64,000 nt of DNA from Protonemura montana (Eukaryota; Arthropoda; Insecta; Plecoptera; Nemouridae), in assembly GCA_947568835.1 (NCBI GenBank), contig OX387606.1, forward strand, positions 23,859,111-23,923,110, given 5' to 3'. The notes under the pieces are model-generated. The model was not told the origin of the DNA. It did no database searches and worked only from the letters and a program-made list of their open reading frames with translations. The translations under genes and the position numbers were made by a program. The first letter of the stretch is position 1. Every line of letters begins with the position of its first letter. This document shows, piece after piece, positions 55,701 to 64,000 of the stretch.

Positions 55701-58700
55701 TTGATGAAGTTAAGCAACACTGCGCTAGGTCGCCTGATGGATGGGCAACCGTTAGAGAAAAACTTGGGTCTTAGAACCTTGTTGAGAGAACAAGGAGTTG
55801 ATCAGAATTCTTAAGATGGATAAACTGACATGCGGGTCATTCCATGTGAAATCACTCGATTTTGAATTATTTTTGGCGCTGACAGACCCAGATTTTGATG
55901 AAATTTGGTGCACTTGTTGAAAATGTGGATTTAGCCAAAAGTTTTTTTTTTTTTTTTACTCAAAAGGGTTCAAAACTTACAGGTGTTGGAAAATGGGGTC
56001 ATTTTACCCGCCGCTCATGCGTTGCCTTTCCTTTTTCCTTTATATCTCGGGTTGTATGGGGAACTACATGCAGGCAATCCATATTCTAAAAAGTGCACCA
56101 AATTTCATCAAAATATTAGTCGGTCAATGCCAAAGGTGAGTGATTTGACGTAGAATGACTTGTGTGCATTCTTTTTGCTCGCTGGTTTAGTCCTCGGTTT
56201 CTTCCTGTGGTCGCAATAAGCTTTGTGTATAAACTTGCTGCTCTACCGCAAGACTGACGTTAAACTGACGTCCCGCGATTCCGTGTTTCAGCCGCAGCTT
56301 CGGCCGCAGATGACCAACGCTTCGCAGGTGCGGGTCATGAGTCCTGCTCAGGCGTTAGCCCCGAGACTTGGCCAAGCGCTACAACACAGGATAGTTTCGG
56401 TGAGTGCTTGAGCCTTAACACCAGAGCCAGGGACATGTGTGCCAAGGTATAGGGCATGGTGCAAGCATGGATGTGTACAGCTGGCTTGGCATCTTCAATG
56501 GGAGCCAGGGACATGTGTGCCAAGGTATAGGGCATGGTGCAAGCATGGATGTGTACAGCTGAGTTGGCATCTTCAATGGGAGCCAGGGACATGTGTGCCA
56601 AGGTATAGGGCATGGTGCAAGCATGGATGTGTACAGCTGGGTTGGCATCTTCAATGGTAGCCAGGGACATGTATGTCAAGGTATAGGACATGGTGCAAGC
56701 ATGGATGTGTACAGCTGGGTTGGCATATTGAATGAGAGCCAGGGATGAAGTCTTTCCACGCCAATTCAAATTAAAAAGTTGCAAATACTTGCACAAAAAC
56801 TGACCTTGACCCTGTATCTTTGCTAGCAGCCGATTCGGCCGCCCATAGCGACGGGTCGGGTGATGACGACGACGCTGCGGCCTCAGAACATCGGCACCGC
56901 AGCAGCAAACGCGACGGCCTCACACATCCGATTGGCCGGCGCAGCTCTACCCGCTCCTCCCCTCCACGTGCGACAGCCAATGAAAACGCTGCCGCCCGCA
57001 GCGCAGGCCAAGATCAACGCAGTGCTGCACGCAAAGGCGGCAGCGGCGGCTAAAGCGGCGTCTATCAACAAGCCACCTGCGCCTGCGTTGATGCCCAAAC
57101 CAGCCGCTAAAGAGAAGGAGAAAAAGTCGTTTCATTCGGCGGGATACACGTAAGTCGACTGAACTCTATCTGGTGACAAGATGTGGTTGGATTTGATGGT
57201 TGGAATGGTTTGCTCCCCTTTAAAATCATACAGGAGACGAGACAAGGGAGTACGTCAGTGGAATAATCTGCCGGGAGGTGCGGTTGTACCACTGTCAAAA
57301 ACCTCTAAAGAAATTAAGGCTAAACTTAGCTATATTCAAATAAGATAACAACATCCAATGGCATTTATAAAGAATTGCATGTCAAAGTTTTGAAATAGAA
57401 TAAAAATAAATAAATAAATAAAAAATAGGCTGCTTGTTGAACAGAATAAATATAGGCCACGCCTTTTTGCATTATGAGATCGTATTTGTAATTATTTTTC
57501 TCTTACAAATGTGCATTTGCTGCACTGTGGTAAGGTACATACTGCATAGAACCATAGGTACATAGGTACATAGGTACATAGGTACATAGGTACATATTTA
57601 TTTATTTTATTTATTTATTTATTTATTTAGATTTTTTATGGAATGTAGATTTACAACTATAGTCCATAGACCAACAAATAATTATAATAATGAGTACATA
57701 AACACCTGATATGGTCACAAAGAGTGGAAGGAGTTGGCTGACCATTGAGAATCCATCTTAAAGGAGCGTATTGTGCTTGCATAACTTGAGATTTGATGTG
57801 GGTTTCACTCAATGATTGTTAATCTAAGTGTAGAACCCTGGTGCAAACCTTGTGCCTAACCGTCCCCCATTCCCTCGCTTGTCCAGGGGCGATGACGACA
57901 TCAACGATGTTGCCGCAATGGGAGGAGTCAACCTGGCGGAAGAGACGCAGAGGATACTGGGATCGACCGAGTTCGTGGGCCGGCAGATTCGCTCGTGTAA
58001 AGACGAGATCTTTCTTCACTCGACGCCGTTGCAACAGAAAATCAGGGAAATCGGTGAGCGTCGAGAGAATGCGAGCGAGTCAAGTCTCCTCTGTTAGTGC
58101 ATGGATCGGTTTTGTCGAGCTGGGAAAACCTTGGTTTAATGACGTTTCGTCTGCGGAACTTTTCAGGTATTTTCAGGACTTGCTTCAAGACTGTTTAACA
58201 TTTATTGTCAATCAGACAAATAAGCGTGGGGTTATTTGAAATCTTGTTTAAATTGCAAACGCTTGCAATGCGTGGGGTATTTTATTATTATCAACACTAT
58301 AACCGTCTCAAAAATCGATGCCCGAACGGGGACTCGAACCCCGATCTCCACCTGTCGCGGGTGGTGCTCCGTGGAGATCTGTCACTCATCTAATACACTA
58401 AAATGGTCTCAAAAAGCCAGTGTCCAAATAGCTCAATTGGTTAGAGCAACACCCGCGAAGGGTCGATCAATTTTTTAGACGGTAGTTCATAATATTAAAA
58501 TGCTTCGAGTTATTTTCTTGTACTTTGATGTAAAAATATCGAAATCAGTCTCTGATCAATCCAATCTGAACTCTGCATCAACGTTTAGGAAACAAAGTCA
58601 TTTTTAGAATTGAAACCCTATCAATAAATCTTAAATAATAAGGTAAAGTTCAACCCTGTTTTGACTTTAGTTTTATTGTCAGTGCCACGTAGTTGTCATG

Positions 58701-61700
58701 ACAACCCAACGGTTTTGAACCAAACAATGCAAAGTTCCTGCCGTGGTGTATCGATGCTCACTAGGTCCATTCTTTCGATTCCTTCAGCCGCCCGGCACGG
58801 CCTGGAAGAACCGCCGCCCGAGGTCACCGCGCTGGTTTCCCACGCTGCGCAGGAACGGTTGAAGAACGTCGTCGAAAAGCTTGGAGTCACTGCCGAACAC
58901 CGGATAGACTTCAATAAGGTACGTGCCTTCGTCACCCGGGGGCAGTTCCGTAAAGAGTACCTACGATTAAATCCACTTGAAAGGCGAATTGAACTAGTGA
59001 TTGATGCAAAAAAAAAGATTATTGTTTTTCGACTCATTTCTACTTAATGTAAACTTAGCTCTAGTTTTAACAAGAACTATTTCAAATGGGTTTTGAATGC
59101 TAAGTGAAGAATTGTTACCTGTTACTTTATCAAGGGTAAGAGCAGTCCTGACAATTTTCCGATAACAAAAGAACCACACAAACTTATAACGATTACCAAG
59201 TTCAAGCTTCCTAAATGCATCTAAATAAAATAATCAGGGTCAAAATCTAAAAAAACTAACGTATTTTGTATTTTCTGAAATAAAATTCCAAACAAATTGG
59301 CGTTTTTTACTAACTTACCAATTATGGGTATGGAAAAAAATATGTCTTATAAGGTGGTTTTTAGACTCATGTCTACTTGATTTATCCTTAGCACTAGTTT
59401 TAAGAAAAACTATTTGAAATGGGTTTTGAATGCTAAGTAAAGGGCTGCTAAATTTCCCGACGTTTCTTATAAGGTATTTGTCTTGCAGGCGGATGGTCGC
59501 TACGAGGTAACACAGGACATCAAAGGGCAGCTCAAGTTCCTCGAAGAGCTGGACCGAGTTGAGATGAAGAGGCACGAGGAGCAGGAACGGGAGCTGCTTC
59601 TACGGGCCGCCAAATCAAGGTCCAAGTCCGACGACCCCGAGCAAGCCAAGCTCAAGGCCAAAGCCAAAGAAGTAAGCAACTTGCTTCACATTTATAACCG
59701 AACGGTTTGTCGTGTTGGAAACACTGGTTCTCATGAGATCACCGAAGTTAAACAACACTGCGCTGGGTCAGGTATTGGATGGGTGGCCTTCATACACATG
59801 ACCAGTTCTGTTTGGGAGAGAGTTTGGAGGGATGAAAGTTAAGCAACACTGCGCTGTGTCAGGTTTGAATGGATGACCGTCATACAAATGGCCAGTTCTG
59901 TTTGGGAGAGAGGTTGGAGGGATGAAAGTTTGTACAGCAACTTCACTCGCCTTGCTTATCAACCTCTCGACAGCATGGATTTGTGGAGGAATCCTGCTGT
60001 TCGAGTTGTACCATCCTTCGGAAGGGACGTTAAGCCGGTGGTCCCCTTGGTGCTCTTCGACAGGAGTAGGCTACGTGCTGGCACCGGGTTTCCCCTCCTC
60101 TCTTCTAGGCTAGGTTAGGTTCATCATAATCCTCATCATCATCCACTCATTCACCGACGCCATTAGACCAGTGCCGCATGGCCAGATGTCAAAACAGTGC
60201 GTCGTTAAACACCACAAATAAATAAATAAATAACCAATTGCTTTGATGTAAATTTGTGAAATCACTTAATTTAAATTTGATAACATGAAACGAGGTTCAA
60301 CGCAAGATTTATAGATAAATTCCGAGGCCCACGACCTATTAGAAGCAGCCTCTGAGTGAGGACCGTGAGTTGCAGTGCCTGACGATTGTGTTCTTGTCCC
60401 ACAGATCCAAAGAGCGGAAATGGAGGAAGTGCGGCAACGGGAGGCGAACCTGACGGCGCTACAGGCCATCGGCAGTCGCAGCAAACGTCCGCGAGTCGAG
60501 TCCGGATCCGGGTCCTCCGCGTCGGGACAGGTGAGTTTCAACGTCGGTCACAAAATATCAGAGCTTTGCAAAGGTGATCTCTGAATTTAACTTGTCACAT
60601 TTTATTCGGAGTCCGTGTTTCCAAGCCACCAGATTGGTACGAAACGGCTTGGCGCGTTGGTACACACCGGTCCTCGTGAGATCGCCAAAGTTAAGCAACA
60701 CTGCGCTGGGTTGGGTATTGGGTGGGTGACCATCATACACATGACCAGTTCTGTTCGGGAGAGAGGTTGGAGGGATGAAAATTCAGCAACACTGCGCTGA
60801 GTCGGGTATTGGATGGGTGACCGTCAGACACATGACCAGTTCTGTTCGGGAGAGAGGTTGGAGGGATGAAAGTTAAGCAACACTGCGCTGAGTCAGGTAT
60901 TGGATGGGTGACCGTCATACACATGTCCAGCTCTGTTCGGGAGAGAGGTTGGAGGAATGAAAGTTAGTACAGCAACTTCATTCGCCTTGCTTATCAACCT
61001 CTCGACAGCATGGATTTGTGGAGGAATCCTGTTGTTCGCGTTGCACTGTCTTTCGGAAGGGACGTAAAGCCGGTGGTCCCCTTGGTGCTCTTCGCTATGG
61101 GCTGGCTCCGGGTTTTCCCTCCCCTATATGCTGGGTTAGGTAATTATAATTTTTATTGTCATCCACTCGTTCACCAACGCCATTAGACCATCGATAAAAA
61201 AGTGCGTCATTAAACACAACCCGTTCTTTATCCTACTTTGTGGTTCCTGCGTTTGGACCCGCATACGTTCCAAGTTCCCTACGTCCCAAACGTTTTGCTT
61301 ATGAAGCAAATGGCGAACCGCTCCCCACGTGGCATACCTGAACCGCCTCAACAAAGTACAAGCGCTGAGTTTTTAATGTTTCAGCCGATGGCGGGCAGTT
61401 CCTCGGGAACGAGTGGCACGAGCAGAACACCCGTAAGTACGCTTCCCACAGCAACCAAAACACATCCCACGATTTTTTATTATTAACAACACTATAACCG
61501 TCTCAAAAATTGATGCCCAAACGGGGACTCGAACCCCGATCTCAACCTATCGCGGGTGTTGCTCCGAACCATTGAGCTACTTAGACACTGGCTTTTTGAG
61601 ACGATTCTAGTGTATTTGATGAGAATGACAGTTCTCCAAGGAGCAGAACTAAGAGGCTGTGAATACTCACAGTCACTCTGATTCTAGTGACGCTATATCA

Positions 61701-61975
61701 CGTCACAACCTGTCAAACTCGAATAACTCCGATTTGACGTTGGATTTGTTGCTGTATTAGGATTGAAATCTTAATATCATCCTAATACATCCCACGAACG
61801 TTACGTTCCTTATGTCTTAGTAGCACTCAAACAACGCTTGACCATTGTTTTCCCTCCGCAGTTCCCGTCTCGGCCGAGAGTGAAGCGAGTCAGTCTCCGC
61901 GACCTTCTGTTCCTCATGGAGCAGGAGAAGGATTCCCGTCGATCGACGCTGCTCTACAAGTCGTTTCTGAAATAA
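46771..61975 (+). CDS. TAF4: TFIID subunit 4 (TAF4)
   Basis: 926-residue core subunit of TFIID, the general initiation factor of RNA polymerase II. Exons: 46771-47736, 48416-48598, 49106-49201, 50546-50758, 55565-55690, 56292-56399, 56830-57149, 57887-58053, 58788-58918, 59489-59671, 60405-60530, 61385-61432, 61862-61975; phases agree throughout. The first 322 residues form a long S/T/N/Q/G-rich activator-contact region in one exon. The TAFH/NHR1 domain (about 416-486) shows [13 protein letters not shown] and [12 protein letters not shown]. The histone-fold region, which pairs with TAF12, begins at [15 protein letters not shown] (about 672) and includes [18 protein letters not shown]. The conserved C-terminal domain includes [22 protein letters not shown]-like and NLTALQAIG stretches and ends [14 protein letters not shown]...[14 protein letters not shown] at 62081 or 62185 may be the poly(A) signal. 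Confidence 0.96.
49231..49646 (-). mobile_element. 5S-headed SINE with exact target duplication
   Basis: TAF4 intron 3, beginning 29 bases after the exon 3 donor. The exact repeat AAACTGCTTC flanks it (49221-49230 and 49647-49656). Confidence 0.9.
49708..50075 (-). repeat. Hammerhead-like repeat, subtype B
   Basis: TAF4 intron 3, minus orientation. It begins with GTTTTTAGACTCATGTCTAC, is interrupted near 49790-49890, and continues with the core (minus strand TTGACAA, GTAAC, GTTAC, GAAACGTC near 49920-49960). Confidence 0.65.
50827..51025. mobile_element. tRNA-cassette element, palindromic
   Basis: TAF4 intron 4. An inverted tail meets a direct tail with only a remnant of the core (GGAGATCGGGGTTCGAGTCC) between, so nearly the whole 200 bp can fold on itself. 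Confidence 0.75.
51045..52015 (-). mobile_element. LINE 3' end split by a hAT-type MITE
   Basis: 51045-51093 and 51926-52015 together match the inverted 3' end of the LINE at 30220-30310 (CTAATTGAATTACAATAGTG; TTAGTTTATAAATTTACAG). The 832-bp element described separately lies between them. Confidence 0.7.
51094..51925. mobile_element. hAT-type non-autonomous DNA transposon
   Basis: Terminal inverted repeats TAGGGGTGTGCGAA and TTCGCACACCCCTA with an exact 8-bp target duplication ATAATTAC (51086-51093 and 51926-51933), the hAT hallmark. Subterminal zones are rich in TCGAAT repeats in both orientations, typical of hAT transposase-binding regions. No transposase reading frame remains. Confidence 0.9.
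52130..52240 (+). repeat. 5S-like SINE head remnant
   Basis: GTTGGAAACACTGG, GAAGTTAAGCAAC and GGTATTGGATGGGTGG follow in 5S order, with no SINE body. TAF4 intron 4. From 52241 to 54570 the intron has no gene or repeat I can name; a reading frame at 53542-53883 has no recognisable motif. Confidence 0.65.
54580..55375. repeat. Direct repeat pair rich in GATCTTTTTAAAAGATC
   Basis: 54580-54745 and 55240-55375 are diverged copies sharing AATTTGAATTTGA, AACGATCGC, ACTTCGATC and TTTTTTGACGACGA. The AAAAGATCG palindrome also occurs at 52261-52330. Between the copies, 54873-55014 is a perfect-length tandem duplication of 71 bp (AGCGAATGTGAGCG at 54873 and 54944). Confidence 0.7.
55691..55765 (+). 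repeat. 5S-like SINE head remnant
   Basis: It begins directly at the exon 5 donor of TAF4: GATGAAGTTAAGCAACACTGCGC and GATGGATGGGCAACC. No body is present. Confidence 0.55.
56425..56749. repeat. Minisatellite, 4.2 copies of 78 bp
   Basis: AGCCAGGGACATG starts at 56425, 56503, 56581 and 56659, with a partial copy at 56737. TAF4 intron 6. Because 78 is a multiple of 3, several frames stay open across the array on both strands; none looks like a gene. Confidence 0.9.
57225..57425 (+). mobile_element. LINE 3' fragment
   Basis: TAF4 intron 7. It reads [16 protein letters not shown] and [17 protein letters not shown] then a stop, with an AAATAAATAAAT tail. Confidence 0.7.
57545..57640. repeat. 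(AGGTACAT)n and (TTTA)n microsatellites
   Basis: Six near-perfect 8-base units (ACATAGGT phase) at about 57545-57595 pass into a TTTA/TTTAT run. Confidence 0.85.
58237..58500. mobile_element. tRNA-cassette elements, fused inverted and direct
   Basis: TAF4 intron 8. An inverted tail and core (58237-58370) join directly to a direct-orientation leader end, arm and core (58375-58500), as if two opposite copies recombined. Confidence 0.7.
59022..59480 (-). repeat. Hammerhead-like repeats, subtypes B and A
   Basis: TAF4 intron 9, both minus-oriented: a subtype B copy (59022-59260) with its core deleted, and the start of a subtype A copy (59355-59466). The latter ends about 22 bases before exon 10. 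Confidence 0.65.
59697..60228 (+). mobile_element. 5S-headed SINE with doubled head
   Basis: TAF4 intron 10. The head is present twice, then the usual body, ending in an (AAAT)n tail. Confidence 0.85.
60636..61222 (+). mobile_element. 5S-headed SINE with tripled head
   Basis: TAF4 intron 11. GCAACACTGCGC recurs at 60695, 60786 and 60877, an exact 91-bp period, before the body. The body is diverged near its end. Confidence 0.85.
61475..61780 (-). mobile_element. tRNA-cassette element, complete
   Basis: TAF4 intron 12. It shows the full architecture: tail, arm 61489-61508, tRNA-like core, arm 61593-61612, leader with the CTGTGAATACTCACAG hairpin. Confidence 0.8.
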
Positions 61976-64000
61976 CCCGCCGCGATCGTTCGAGTGCAGT
62001 GACGAGCGAAAGTGATCGCGGACGAGACGCTTTGATAGGCGACCGCAGAATCACAGAAACGCTATCGAGCGAGTGCACCAATTAAAAGTGATATCCTTAC
62101 TAGCGTGAAAATTTGTCCCCCCCAACGGCTGATTTCGTCGACATCGAGCTAGACTTGGTTTAATTGCAGTTTATATGAAGTTCAATTAAAGTGATTTTTA
62201 TGATACTTTGATACAGGCAAATCTTTCGAGGACAAGTGACAGACCATTCTGTCCTGTGGCGTTGAATTAGCATCTAATTCTAGAGTTGCTAAGACCTCTC
62301 GGCTTCTTCCCCCTTCGAGGCGGTCCCTTATCCCACCCCGGGAAAACTGGAATATGTGTGTCCGGATAGCTCAGTTGGTAGACCGACCGGCAATCGGGAG
62401 GTCCCGGGTTCGTATCCCGGTTCGCTTGCACATTTTTCCGGTCTGGCTTCCTTTCCATTTAAAAAAAAGTTGCACAAATAATATTAAAAACCATATTTTT
62501 CTTTGTCTAAATTTACTTGCTTGACGATTGCAAACTGTTTTGGTTAAGAGTTTACTAAATATTGGATCTGAACCGAGGTTGAACCAAACGTAGCAAGATG
62601 TCGGTGAAATTGCCCGAACATATGCGAGGTGACCGCTCGGCGGATGACCTTCTCGTGACCAGGGAGTTTATATATTTTATTATCGAAGCCGAAGAAGCGT
62701 TGAATTTGCTTCAAGTTCGCACCTCGACGACTGGTTTGCTGATCTCTAGCGCCGCCTCTCGGTTGTTTTGTCGGCCGCAGGCGAAATCATCGGCCGCGTT
62801 CAGATTTCTCACCGTGAATCTTGTCGATTGGTTTTTTTTCTCTCACTTTCTCACGTTTCCGAAGTGAATCGTAGATTCGGGATTTCTATGGCGATCGCCG
62901 GCTTGGTTACCTTGGGAATCGAAGAGACGCATCTTAGAGTCTTGACAGTAAATTATAAACATTTGTTTTGCTAACTTTCCACACTGTTTCGAGTACTTGC
63001 AAAACCTGTTCGTTGTCACAAAATTTACCTGTCGAAAAATTGTCATTATCGAAAACTGTAAACTTTGATAAAAAAAAAAAAAACCACTAATTTTACTCTT
63101 AACGTAAACATTACGCAACCTAACTTGCAATTAAATGCCTGAGCTAGGCGAGTTGAGCCTGCCCTCGGGACAAATGGAGGGGCGTACATCCCTCAGCCTC
63201 GGCGTTGTGCAATCTCTGGACAAACGACCAAGACTCCGCTGCAAGGATTCCGTGCATCTTCAGTCAATCCATCGATCCACTGGCGAAAAATCTACGTCCA
63301 CACGAAAACGAGTTTTTAGAATTAGCCTTGACTTTATATAATTTTACGGTTGTTAAGTTTTCAATCTGGTTTGAATTGAAATATAAATCAATATGCTGTC
63401 AAGATTGTTTTTTTTTTTTTTTTTATGGCCTTTTCGTAAATGGCCTGTCACTATTTTGTATGTTTGTTACATTGTGGAATAAACTCCAGGCAATCGAGAC
63501 ATTGTAAATATTTGTTACGTCTTACGAGAATGCGCTTTCGATTATCTAAATTATTCGATAGTTACGTCACTAGTCGATGGCAGATTTTATTCCGAGAGAA
63601 CGCAAGCTATTTCAGTGCCTATTGTAAAAAAAAAAAAAGAGTCAAATTAGAACAAAATATTGCTCGGAATCGCGTTTGTTTCGTCGACGATTCGATACGT
63701 TGTACAAATTTTGACGGCAAAATCAGTGTACAGTATTAAAAAAACAGATCTAGTGATTAATTTACATAATTTTATTGTTACACTTCTATAGTAGTTACGT
63801 AATATGTTCGACAGAAACTAATATATAGCTAGACCTGATGAACCTTGATCGATGAATGGATCCTTGTATTTTGTATAATAAATCGCTATGTATTTTACTG
63901 GGGCTACATTTTTTTTTATATCGAATTTGTTGACAAATATTTTGGTGCTGGTGCCATTACATAGGTTCGCGATTTATGTGACCTAACCCAACCTAACCTT
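61976..64000. other. 3' flank of TAF4, no gene recognised
   Basis: It could be a long TAF4 3' UTR or the start of a neighbour. AATAAA occurs at about 63477 and 63879. Reading frames at 62598-62867 and 63135-63341 (+) begin with plausible starts but match nothing I know. Confidence 0.35.
62355..62432 (+). repeat. tRNA-like sequence
   Basis: TAGCTCAGTTGGTAGA (A box), CCGACCGGCAATCGGGAGG and GGGTTCGTATCCC (B box, perfect T-arm) are all present. The acceptor arms (GTCCGGA versus TTCGCTTG) do not pair, so it is probably a tRNA pseudogene or a SINE head rather than a working tRNA. Confidence 0.55.

Noticed and set aside
56335-56796. 153-codon gene on the minus strand
   Set aside because: It is the 78-bp minisatellite read in an open frame and overlaps TAF4 exon 6 in antisense.
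62355-62432. Functional tRNA gene
   Set aside because: A and B boxes are good but the acceptor stem does not pair.
63970-64000. Arthropod telomere repeat (CCTAA)n
   Set aside because: Only two or three irregular CCTAACC units at the window edge; too short and imperfect.

Overview
The window is nuclear DNA of an animal, most likely an arthropod. Every gene is split by GT-AG introns and matches a metazoan family. A tRNA-derived SINE at about 39.76-40.07 kb has a body resembling one I associate with arthropod genomes. That placement is an inference; no rRNA or mitochondrial marker is present to test it. Exons are GC-rich, while introns and spacers are AT-rich and full of small repeats.

Layout. 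1-14.7 kb (minus strand): three tandem digestive-type zinc carboxypeptidases (M14A); the first runs off the left edge. They share exon lengths and intron phases, and two have a TATA box upstream of a short non-coding first exon. 15.5-21.3 kb (+): NAE1/APP-BP1, a subunit of the NEDD8-activating enzyme. 23.2-25.7 kb (-): a VAP (VAMP-associated protein) of the ER membrane. 26.4-32.4 kb (+): VPS4, the ESCRT-III ATPase, divergent from VAP. 33.0-38.3 kb (-): the catalytic subunit of pyruvate dehydrogenase phosphatase. 41.6-46.2 kb (+): DEF8, a cysteine-rich lysosome-positioning factor. 46.8-62.0 kb (+): TAF4, a TFIID subunit, in 13 coding exons. The last 2 kb has no gene I recognise. Apart from the carboxypeptidase array the genes are unrelated housekeeping genes, so they do not form a pathway.

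The repeats are the unusual part. Five families recur, nearly always in introns: (1) a 5S-rRNA-headed SINE whose promoter head is often repeated in 91-bp units; (2) an element with a tRNA-like cassette between inverted arms, once expanded to seven 52-bp units; (3) a roughly 400-bp foldback MITE with apparent 7-bp target duplications; (4) a repeat carrying a hammerhead-ribozyme-like core; (5) truncated LINE 3' ends. There is also one 832-bp hAT-type MITE nested in a LINE end.

I found no new multi-gene system. The best leads are the ribozyme-like repeat, the tRNA cassette in hairpin arms, the tandem amplification of pol III heads in two unrelated families, and an inverted pair of promoter-proximal sequences that each encode a short similar peptide. 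Exon boundaries were read by eye from splice consensus, reading phase and remembered family sequences; transcripts would be needed to confirm them.
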